DNA of 64,000 nucleotides, taken from NCBI RefSeq assembly GCF_905220415.1, contig NC_059541.1, positions 11,792,501 to 11,856,500 on the forward strand, written 5' to 3'. The stretch comes from Colias croceus (taxonomy: Eukaryota > Arthropoda > Insecta > Lepidoptera > Pieridae). The notes under the pieces are model-generated. The model saw only the letters and a list, made by a program, of their open reading frames with translations, was not told where the DNA came from and did not search any database. Position 1 is the stretch's first letter; each line of letters opens with the position of its first letter. Of this stretch, positions 45,201 to 52,993 are shown piece after piece. A program made the position numbers and the translations under genes.

Positions 45201-46153
45201 TGACAATGCATATGTTTTCTTTGTGTTGTTTAAAATAGAAGTTCTAGTGCATCTAAATAAAGGAAGAAAAGCTAGACATGCAGAGAAAAAACAAAGCTAT
45301 ATATGTATTTTAAAAATATATACTTACATAGATCTTCTTAAGCCAAAAGCAAGAACTTAAAAAAGTAGAAGAAACTAACCTTCTTCTGTATCTCCGCGTC
45401 GATCTCTTGCTGTCTCTTCTTCAACGCTTCGTCGCCTTCTTTTTTCTTCTCTTCTTCCTTCTTCTGCTCTTCCGTCTTCGACTTGCCGAGGTGTTTGTAT
45501 ACCGGCATTTTCCCTTGAAGTATAAATATAGATATTCAATTCATATGACAGATTTTATCAATCTAATATCTAGATTTTCTCTTTTGCTTATGAATCCCAA
45601 TTATATTTTGTAATAATTTAAGTACTTACTATTAACTGTTATAAATAAATAAATAACTTATGTATTTGCAACTGAAATGTCAGAGATACATAAATGATAA
45701 AATACAGACATACATTTTTGGCAGGTTTTAACGATTAAAATAAAACAATATATTATACATATTATATACTAATTATAATTTTTTTATTTAAATAAAAAAA
45801 AAGTTGTGACAGCAAGTAAGCAGCTAATTTTTTGATATGACATGTAGAATCGAACCCCACCAACAGATAAAAAACAATTATCTAAATATTTTTTAATATT
45901 ATTTTTTCACGTAACATCAGTGTACTCACCTATAAAGGGCATCTTCCGTATCTCCGGCTTCTTCACATCGGGCGTCGGCGAGTCCCTCCGCTCCTCTTGC
46001 TTCTCCTCCCTTCTCTTGTCTTCCCGCTTCTCCTCTCTCCTATCGTCTCTTCTCTCCTCCCTCCTGTCGTCCCTTCTCTCTTCTCTTCTGTCATCGCGGT
46101 GTCTGCTTTCCGTCCGGCGATCCGCTGAACGGGAGCGGCGTATGGATTCCCGC
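42201..46153 (-). CDS. C-terminal exons of a charged, Arg/Glu- and Gln/Asn-rich nuclear-type protein (probably the 3' part of the ZNF318-like gene)
   Basis: Four exons on the minus strand, 45930-46153, 45380-45513, 43587-43783 and 42201-42666, join in consistent phases (GT-AG) and end in TGA at 42201-42203; a poly(A) signal lies at 42172-42177. The product starts RESIRRSRSADRRTESRHRD with REERRDDRREE repeats. It continues RKMPFIGKMPVYKHLGKSK, a Lys/Glu-rich helix, VAEFKEKIAKSQLEREQEQ, a Pro/Ala-rich linker, LPKDFQDALDIIFPSEVKQE and a QNQNQQNQNLQNQN tract, ending IDASDVGAGM. The first exon has an acceptor and no start codon, so the 5' end is elsewhere; strand, style and phase fit the zinc-finger gene at 60730-63607. 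The link is inferred. Confidence 0.75.
43215..43600. repeat. GC-rich minisatellite (about 125-bp units) spanning a splice donor
   Basis: Three units share CACTACGTGTGTGTACATGT-type text, ATGTATCTGTGTATG, the sequence CAGCGGCACGGGT and GCAGGAAGG. The right-most unit overlaps the end of the exon 43587-43783 and its GTACGT donor. The exon's CTTCCTGCTGGCCCCGCCC and the donor region recur, diverged, in the intronic units. Long frames on both strands here are by-products of GC-rich repetition. Confidence 0.8.
44518..44581. repeat. Perfect 29-bp hairpin
   Basis: Arms 44518-44546 and 44553-44581 are exact reverse complements (inner part GAAATGGTTAGT / ACTAACCATTTC) with a 6-nt loop TTCGTT. It lies in an intron of the minus-strand gene. 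No TIR or target duplication is evident. Confidence 0.9.
44762..45125 (+). mobile_element. Two adjacent Helitron remnants, families B and E
   Basis: 44762-44926 is family B (GTTTGTTTGAACGCGC, TTAGATAGCCCATTTATCGA) ending GGAGCAGCTAG before T. 44952-45125 is a reversed, decayed family E copy (GGCGGTCCACCCCGGCTTCG, CATAATAACCATCCTCGTAC). Both lie in the intron between exons 43783 and 45380. Confidence 0.65.
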
Positions 46154-46175
46154 CTGTATATTCGAATATTTAATA

Positions 46176-46411
46176 CTAGGTTTCCGCCCGCGGCTTCGCC
46201 CGCGCAGTCAAAGAAAAACCCGCATAGTTCCCGTTCCCGTGGGAATTCCGCATTTCGTCATTTTCCCGGGATAAAAAGTAGCCTATGTCCTTTCTCGGGT
46301 ATCAAAATATCTCCATACCAAATTTCATGAAAATTGGTTCAGTAGTTTAGGCGTGATTGAGTAACAGACAGACAGACAGAGTTACTTTCGCATTTATAAT
46401 ATTTGTATGGA
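46176..46411 (-). mobile_element. Non-autonomous Helitron, family D, copy 2, 22 bp from a 3' splice site
   Basis: The minus strand starts TCCATACAAATATTATAAAT after an A and ends GCGGGCGGAAACCTAG before T. Its end is 22 bp upstream of the acceptor of exon 45930-46153, so only TATTAAATATTCGAATATACAG-type sequence of host origin remains between the element and the exon. Confidence 0.85.
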
Positions 46412-46639
46412 TTATTTACATGCAAAACATCACAATATTATAATATTGCGAAGGAATGAGTCATTATACCACATATTTGGATAAAATTGTTTATGGATAG
46501 ATATGAATAGGAATAAATTAAGGCAGTCAATTTGAGCAGTGCTTTCCTTTACATTAAAACAAATTAATACATTTGACAAATTCGTAAGTAATTAAACTAG
46601 AAACGAAATCAATTTTATCATTCTAGGATTATCTCATAG

Positions 46640-47160
46640 AGAGTAAAGATAGATAGAAGTATGTAACATTCACGGTTAAAAGGGACGTTAATATCACGTA
46701 AAATTAGAAAAAAGTATGGTACAAATATTCAAATCTATGAAAAAAGAACGGTCGAAATAAAACCGGCCAAGTGCGAGTCGGACTCGTGCACGAAGGGTTC
46801 CGTATTAAAGTTTCCTCCTCCTTAATATATCCCATTAAGGGGGAGGGAGGAGGCTTTATATATTTTTTTTAATTTTTAGTATTAGTTGTTATAGCAGCAA
46901 CGGAAATACATCATTTGTGAAATTTCACGGTTTATGAGATACAGCCTGGAGACAAACAGACAAACAACGAAGTCTCAGTAATAGGGTCCCGTTTTACCGT
47001 TTCGGTACGGAACCCTAAAAAGAAACCAAATTATGATTTTTTTAAATAATAATTTTGAAGTTGATCTACACCATACATTTTTGCTGTAAATTACTAAATA
47101 AATATGACTGACTGAGATGATACTAATAACTTAATAAGCTTACGAAAACAACATAATATT
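46640..47160 (+). repeat. Shared upstream block of gene copy 3, including repeat F
   Basis: Starts with TAGAGAGTAAAGATAGATAG and ATGTAACATTCACGGTTAA as at 31576-31640, then family F (46759-47020), then GACTGACTGAGATGATACTA. Here the text is continuous, while in copy 2 it is split by the MITE at 31782 and by the 32.5-35.8 kb insertion. Confidence 0.75.
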
Positions 47161-47262
47161 AAAAAAATTAAAAGAAAAACAAAATAGGACGAAGGAAATA
47201 TTCAACACGAGGTAATTGAATAAAGTCATTATTTCATTCTAAATATAATATATCAGTTCACA

Positions 47263-47365
47263 GGAAAATTCTGGCCAATAAATAACACAATAATATGTGA
47301 TAAGAGGTCAACCGTATTATAATTTTGCATATAAATACTGGACGATGCAACGAGCACGTATCACA
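47263..47365 (+). promoter_or_regulatory. Compact promoter of coiled-coil/HSP20-like gene 3
   Basis: The kappaB-like site reads GGAAAATTCT (47263-47272), one base away from copies 1 and 2. TGATAA and TATAAATA (47330-47337) are kept. If kappaB binding matters, this copy may respond differently. Confidence 0.55.
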
Positions 47366-47384
47366 GTGTTTCAAACCCGTCAAG

Positions 47385-48542
47385 ATGTACCGCATATTTA
47401 TTTTGCTGTGTACATTCCATGTGTCACATGGCTTTTTTTTCTGTTACCAACTGCAGGTGCAAGTGGCGCAACTACAGCAGAGCGTCTACAACTTGCAGTC
47501 GCAGCTAGCGAACGAACGTGCGACCTACCAACGGCAGGTAGCGCAGGTGCAGCAAAATGCGGCTGTTACATCGCAGAACGTACAAACACAATTAAATCAG
47601 TGCCACCAACAAAAGAATCAACAGGCTGCGTCACATCAGCAACAAGAACAACAACTTAAACAACAGATAACGCAACTACAAGCGAATTTGGCTGAACAAC
47701 AACGGGCCGCACAAGCAGGAACGCAATGCCAGCAACAGCTAGGCGCTCTACAGCAACAAGTAAACACGTTGCAAGCAAAAGAACAAGAACTTAAAAAGCA
47801 GATAGAAGAGCAGCAGCGGAAATTGCTTGAACAAGAACAAAACGCAAAATTACAACATGATCAGTGCCAACAGCAACTACAGCAACAGATCGCGTTGCAA
47901 AAAGAGCTAGAAAATAAAATGAAGGATCAAGAACAACAGTCACAGAAAAACTGCGCAGAAGCTAAAGAAAATATCACACAAACAGAACGAGCTAAGTATC
48001 AGCAAGAACTACAGAAACAGCTAGATTTACTAAAGCAACAAGAAAATACAATGAAACAACAAGAACAAGAGTTACAAAAGCTCCGAGAGAGGGTGCTCGA
48101 GTTGGAAAAACCTTTGTCCCCCAACAAAATTCCTCGAAGCAAAACTTTTGATCACCTCGGCTCGTTTTTGAACGAATTGGACTTTTTACAATGTTATATC
48201 GAGGTTTCCACAACTGTGGCTCAAGATTCCTATAAACTTACTTACCGTCTGCCGAAAAAACTCACCGATGACGATTTGGAAGTTAAAATTAATAACAGAG
48301 TGATTTACGTAAAGGGCAGTGAAGGTTCGACAGTTTTGTTTGAAAGCGTTGAATTATTGCCGGCCGGTTTAAATGTGAAATCGACCGATTGGCAGTTGCG
48401 GGGAGATAATATGGAAATATTTATTCCATTTAACCTGTCTGAAACTGGCAATAAAATTAAATCATGTATTGCTGATAATCCACCAATTACAATAGAATCT
48501 CTAGAGAGTACTCTTATCTTCAATTATAGAAAGAAACCATAA
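47385..48542 (+). CDS. Secreted coiled-coil protein with C-terminal HSP20-like domain, copy 3
   Basis: An intronless 385-residue product beginning MYRIFILLCTFHVSHG. An eight-T run after CATGGC adds one Phe compared with the other copies. Residues about 27-60 again differ (AQLQQSVYNLQSQLANERAT), including loss of the first N-glycosylation sequon; the rest follows copies 1 and 2. One coiled-coil Cys is replaced (AKYQQELQK instead of AKCQQELQK), and the domain Cys of LQCNI is kept as LQCYI. The HSP20-like part has KKLTDDDLEVKINNRVIYVK and RGDNMEIFIPFNLSETG; the C-terminal motif reads PPITIES. It lies on the opposite strand between the two exon groups of the zinc-finger gene. Confidence 0.8.
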   Translation: MYRIFILLCTFHVSHGFFFCYQLQVQVAQLQQSVYNLQSQLANERATYQRQVAQVQQNAAVTSQNVQTQLNQCHQQKNQQAASHQQQEQQLKQQITQLQANLAEQQRAAQAGTQCQQQLGALQQQVNTLQAKEQELKKQIEEQQRKLLEQEQNAKLQHDQCQQQLQQQIALQKELENKMKDQEQQSQKNCAEAKENITQTERAKYQQELQKQLDLLKQQENTMKQQEQELQKLRERVLELEKPLSPNKIPRSKTFDHLGSFLNELDFLQCYIEVSTTVAQDSYKLTYRLPKKLTDDDLEVKINNRVIYVKGSEGSTVLFESVELLPAGLNVKSTDWQLRGDNMEIFIPFNLSETGNKIKSCIADNPPITIESLESTLIFNYRKKP

Positions 48543-48599
48543 TAGCACTGAACACATAGCATTGCATAACCATGGCTGATAAATCTAAATTCATTAATC

Positions 48600-49110
48600 T
48601 CTTTTTAATAAAAAGTATCAAAGCAAAACTGTGTATACAAATTATTTGAAATCTTCCCTAAAATGATTTTTAATTATTTTACTTATACTTTCATCTTCCA
48701 GTATCGTTGACATTTTTCATTTGATATTGAACTTAATTATACTTTTAATATAAAATTACGATATTTTTATATATAAAAAAAAAACGCTAGTTGATGCGAT
48801 CATTATATTTTCCAAATTAAGCTAAGGTTATGACAAAGGTTAATTGCTACTTAGAAAATACCCCTACAAAAGCAGATTATAATACCCTATATGTAATATG
48901 ACAAATATTTGTTTTCATTATTCAAAAGATACATTGCATAGCGACAGGGATCGCATCATCATCTATGTATTCTATTTATTTTAGAAACGCTTTTGAATCA
49001 TCATAGATAGATTAAAATAGTACCAAATCGGAAATCAGAAATAGTTTCTTCAGAGAAGAGCCGATACCAAACTCTTTAGTTTTAAAACACTTATAACAAA
49101 ATATTGTTTC
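48600..49110 (+). repeat. Shared downstream block of gene copy 3
   Basis: AATAAAAAGTATCAAAGC (poly(A) signal) through ATCTTCCAGTATCGTTGACA and CTAGTTGATGCGATCATT to AGCCGATACCAAACTCTTTA. This is the uninterrupted version of the blocks at 19132-19530 and 38731-38772/41213-41545. Confidence 0.75.
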
Positions 49111-49697
49111 ACACATAATTATAGAAGAAAGATTAGATGGTTGGTTCATAACGATTTTACTCAAATTTCACAGATAGCTACACTACCTAAGACTTAAGAG
49201 ACAGTTTCCCAAGCGGAGACGGAACGTAATACTACATAGTTGTCAGCCAGCGGCTTCGACCGTGTAGACAACGATAAAGTTCCTAGCGTTCCCGCATAGC
49301 ACAGTTCCTACTCCCCTGGGATTTCTCAGGTCCAAATTTGAAATAAATCCATGCAGTACTTTTTGAGTTTAGCCCGGATATACACACAGACAAACAGATA
49401 ATCAAACAGACAAAAATTCTTAAAACTATATTTTTGGCTTCGGTATCGATCTATAGATCACGCCAAGTATTCTTTAAAAAAAAATCAATGTACAGTTTTG
49501 ACTTTCCTACGATATAATTCTAGATTTAATAACATATGAACTACAAAATGACTGAATTTACATTCATGTCCTTGAAGTATTTAAGACAATGATAAAACAT
49601 CCGGCTGACTCAAATGACCTGATGAATATCGGAATAAAACTGTCTCAGTATCTTGATTATCTGAGCTTAATTGGAATGCATTAATTTTCGTTACGTT
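49111..49697. other. Intronic or intergenic AT-rich stretch with a decayed Helitron
   Basis: Text around 49230-49480 (CGGCTTCGACCGTG, ACAGACAAACAGATAATCAA, TTCGGTATCGATCTATAGATC) resembles the families with CAGA tracts but has no clear ends. No gene is seen. Confidence 0.45.
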
Positions 49698-49860
49698 AGA
49701 GCTAGCGCGCAAGAGCAACTTTTGTCTCCGCAACTATTTTGTCTCTCCCACCTATGGGCTAGTATGAAAGTGTGTGCACGTAGCGACGCAACTCCCCATA
49801 GAGTTGATGGGAGAGACAAAATAGTTGCGGAGACAAAAGTTGCTCTTGCGCGCTAGCTCT
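49698..49860. repeat. Foldback MITE, AGAGCTAGCGCGC family, copy 2
   Basis: AGAGCTAGCGCGCAAGAGCA and its reverse complement form the ends, with GCAACTATTTTGTCTCTCCC in both arms. It is opposite in orientation to copy 1 at 3612-3773 in its central part (CCTATGGGCTAGTATGAAAG). Confidence 0.8.
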
Positions 49861-49916
49861 TATACAGAAGGATGGATTAACAGATGACAGCAAACAAAAT
49901 TATAGATTGACCTACG

Positions 49917-50170
49917 TTTTTAGGGTTGTGTACCGAAACGGTAAAACGGGAGCCTATTACTGAGACTTCGTTGTTTGTCTGTCTCCAGGCTGTATCTCAT
50001 AAAACGTGACAGCTACAAAGCTGAAATTTTCACAAATGGTGTAATTACGTTGCCGCTATAAATTGTATAACAACAAATACTAAAAATTAAAATATATGTA
50101 TATTAAGGAGGGGGTCCCCATAGTAAGGAACCCTTCGTGAGCGAGTCCGACTCGCACTTGGCCGGTTTTG
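49917..50170 (-). repeat. Repeat family F, reversed copy
   Basis: TTTTTAGGGTTGTGTACCGAAACGG at the left and GACTCGCACTTGGCCGGTTT at the right are the reversed ends of the family at 46759-47020. The core TCCAGGCTGTATCTCATAAA is kept. Confidence 0.75.
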
Positions 50171-50356
50171 TTTAAACATTATCTACATATTATTATCAAA
50201 TTTTTCGCGGACCGTATAAACTTGACACTGATGATAACGATGTAACGGTGAGATAATCTTGCTAATTATTTATTTTAAACACTTTATTGTGCTGCTAACA
50301 TAACAATAGTAGGTACAATAAAAACTTAAACAGTTAAACATAAATAGACACACTTA

Positions 50357-50498
50357 TCTATACTAATATTATAAAGCTGAAGAATTTGTTTTTTTTTGTT
50401 TGAACGCGTTAATCTCAGGAACTACTGGTCCGATTTGAAAAACTCTTTCAAAATGCTATAGGGTATATCATCACGCTAAGACCGCGAGGCACAGCTAG
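50357..50498 (+). mobile_element. Non-autonomous Helitron, family B, copy 3
   Basis: Starts TCTATACTAATATTATAAAG after A and ends GAGGCACAGCTAG before T. It is shortened in the middle compared with 9630-9825. Confidence 0.75.
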
Positions 50499-50500
50499 TA

Positions 50501-50886
50501 TGTATATTAACAAAGCCATAACCAATCTCTGGAAAGTCCAATATGGAGTTCATCACTCCATATCACAGGGGAAAACCAGTGTAAATTAATAATAAGGCGT
50601 TATCTAAGACGTATTAATAAGTTTATTCACTGTAAACAATTACAAATTCCCCAAGGTTCTTGATATAAATATTAGCTTTTAATATACTTAAATACTTTAC
50701 ACTTTAAATATTGCTCTTTTAAAAAATCCAAGTTTCATCACTGGCCGCGAATGTTCATCACGACGCCACTAGCCCATACAACAGTACCCAAACCCGGATA
50801 GTGAAAAAATAAGTGACGAAAATATTTTTGTTAGACTGACTGACAACTTTGGCTTATCATGTGAAGAAAGTGATTGACGGAAGATT
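50501..50886 (+). repeat. Paralogous block matching 23243-24420 and 30885-31220
   Basis: It is contiguous here: ATTAACAAAGCCATAACC to CAAGGTTCTTGATATAAATA, ATCCAAGTTTCATCACTGGC and GATAGTGAAAAAATAAGTGA, then GACGGAAGATT. In the other blocks it is expanded by MITEs. It provides the empty site for the MITE at 23428-23980. Confidence 0.75.
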
Positions 50887-51361
50887 TAGTTCAGGATACA
50901 TCGCCCAGTTAACGCCGTCGCGCCTTACGGTCCACACGTCGCGTACAGTCTTTTTTCATGTAACTTACTTTTTACTCGCAAGTTTATAATTACCCCACAT
51001 TGTCTCAGTTATCACTTATCACAATCGTTAAAGTGCTACAACAATCCTTAAAATCAGTGCAGTATAAATAAAGTAATATCAACTAAGTGCAGTTAAAAGT
51101 TATAATTTAAACGCGTTGCTAAGCCGATCACTCGCTGAGTCGCTCCGCTTATGACTCACCGCTCCGCTTGTGCGCATGACCTCACCGCGTGACTGTGCTT
51201 ACACACTGTGAGGCATACTGACTGTACTGTACGTGCAAAACAAATTAATAAGTGATTTTTGTAAAATAACTTGACTAAATAATAACCGATTAATAAATAA
51301 ACCATCTATTTATACGTGATAAAATAGTGTATAATTAATATTGTGTCATAAAAACTGAATA

Positions 51362-52423
51362 ATGTCTTCTCAAAAAAACTGCTCAGCCTGCCTTCTCGCA
51401 ATCAGAGATAAAAACTATTTAACCTGCGCCTCAGAGAATTGTGATAAACTATTTCATCTCCTCTGCGTCAGCCCTACGGCTTTAACAACAGAACAAAAGA
51501 CGCGTTTTATATGTCCTAATTGTCAAGCTACATTAAAAAAAGGCGGGGATAACTCAACAACCCCGGTGCGCACTTATGCAGTGGAGGACAATATAACCAA
51601 ACGTAAGAAAATCAGCAAATTTAGTAGCCCGCAGTCTGGTTCTATGGCTGCCGTTCAACCAGCTGGGTCTCTTGACATGCAAACTCTTGCCGAAGAAATG
51701 AGACTGCTCCGTCAGTCCATGTCTAGTTTTAAAGTTGACTTGGAAAGGGTTGTTACCACACTGAACAATTACCAGGCCCAACTAGAAGGAATTTCTGCAA
51801 AAATTGAAAGCCAAGACGTGAAAATTAAACTTATTGAAGATAAGTATCGTGAAAACGAAGATCTCCAAATAACTATATCCCAACTAAAACAACAACTCGA
51901 TAATAAATCACAATCCATGCTTACAAAATCTATAGAAGTGATTGGAATTGAAGAAATGCCTAACGAAAATCCCGTGCATATTGCTCTAACCTTAGCTAAT
52001 AAAATTGGTCTAAACATGTCAGAGGCGGACCTTGACAGTGTTTCTAGATCTGGAACACGCAGACGGCTAGAGAAGACCGATAGCAATATCCAGGATCTTA
52101 CTGCTCCTCGACCGCTTACGATCCACTTTACAAGAAAAATAATGCGCGACGAGTTTTTAAAATCCGGTAAATCAAGGAGAAATCTCGTGAGCAAGGATAT
52201 AATTGGTCAAGGCCAAGAAAGAAGGGTATACATTAACGAAAGGCTCACAAGGGATAGAAGACTGTTGTTTCGTGAAGCGCGTAAATCAGCCATTACCCAC
52301 TCTTTCAAATATTGCTGGATCAAAAACGGAACTATTTATTTTCGAAAATATATAGGGAGCCCTGCAATTCCAATTCATTCCTATGATGACCTCCATCGGA
52401 TCTGCCCTCCCAAGTCAGACTAA
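51362..52423 (+). CDS. LINE ORF1 protein: PHD-like finger, coiled coil, FP-like domain
   Basis: This 353-residue frame has zinc ligands C7, C10, C22, C27, H32, C35, C51 and C54, a C4HC3 PHD arrangement. A linker with GGDNSTTPVRT follows (shared with the old LINE at 16.5 kb), then a coiled coil (about residues 105-185). The C-terminal domain (about 230-345) contains PRPLTIHFTRKIMRDEFLKS, RRVYINERLTRDRRLLFREA and YCWIKNGTIYFRK. That half resembles the FP-type domain common in insect LINE ORF1 proteins. The expected role is RNA binding and chaperoning of the LINE transcript. The start is the first ATG after the 5' UTR. Confidence 0.85.
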   Translation: MSSQKNCSACLLAIRDKNYLTCASENCDKLFHLLCVSPTALTTEQKTRFICPNCQATLKKGGDNSTTPVRTYAVEDNITKRKKISKFSSPQSGSMAAVQPAGSLDMQTLAEEMRLLRQSMSSFKVDLERVVTTLNNYQAQLEGISAKIESQDVKIKLIEDKYRENEDLQITISQLKQQLDNKSQSMLTKSIEVIGIEEMPNENPVHIALTLANKIGLNMSEADLDSVSRSGTRRRLEKTDSNIQDLTAPRPLTIHFTRKIMRDEFLKSGKSRRNLVSKDIIGQGQERRVYINERLTRDRRLLFREARKSAITHSFKYCWIKNGTIYFRKYIGSPAIPIHSYDDLHRICPPKSD

Positions 52424-52991
52424 AAATATAAATCTAAATAGTAAGATAACTCTAAGGAAACCAATCCATGCGTACATTCCTGTTTTTACTTTAAATTTGA
52501 TATTCTTCTTTTTTGTTTATTTTATTAGTAATTCAATGGTATATTCTACACTACTACAGATTATTCTTAAAAGCAATAATTTATTATTTACAGTTTTACT
52601 AGATCCAAATTTTTATAGTCTTTTATTGTATAGATACTTTTGTCTCAATTTTTATAATGCCGATGAAGATATAAATCGGAGCTTGTTTACTGTACTAATC
52701 TTTTGTTGGTTGATTATTGAATCTGTTGTAAGCTTAAATGTTGACACTTTATTTACACTTCCATGGTTATGTGAAAATGCTATATTTGTTGTTGTTATTT
52801 GTACACTGTTGAGTGTCAAGCCCTGTATTAGTTTTAATTGTTCCGTGGTGTTTATGGGTTTTAAATGGTTGGTGGTCTTGAATCTGTCTGTTTGCATCAC
52901 ACTTTGGTACTATCTCATTCTTAGTTATCTCTCTATGGTTTGCTGGAACTTAATTCTCTTTTCAAATTCATCTAACTATAAAAAAACATAA
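52383..52991 (+). CDS. Hydrophobic 202-residue ORF between LINE ORF1 and ORF2
   Basis: The frame overlaps the last 41 nt of ORF1 and ends TAA at 52989-52991, two bases before the ORF2 ATG (TAATAATG). It has five to six hydrophobic segments, for example LIFFFFVYFISN (about 38-49), SLFTVLIFCWLIIESVVSL (about 99-117), NAIFVVVICTLLSV and VVLNLSVCITLWYYLILSYL (near the C-terminus). I know no LINE protein like it. T-rich DNA favours hydrophobic codons, but about 190 codons without a stop in such AT-rich DNA would be unusual by chance. The product and its translation are unproven. Confidence 0.5.
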   Translation: MMTSIGSALPSQTKNINLNSKITLRKPIHAYIPVFTLNLIFFFFVYFISNSMVYSTLLQIILKSNNLLFTVLLDPNFYSLLLYRYFCLNFYNADEDINRSLFTVLIFCWLIIESVVSLNVDTLFTLPWLCENAIFVVVICTLLSVKPCISFNCSVVFMGFKWLVVLNLSVCITLWYYLILSYLSMVCWNLILFSNSSNYKKT

Positions 52992-52993
52992 TA

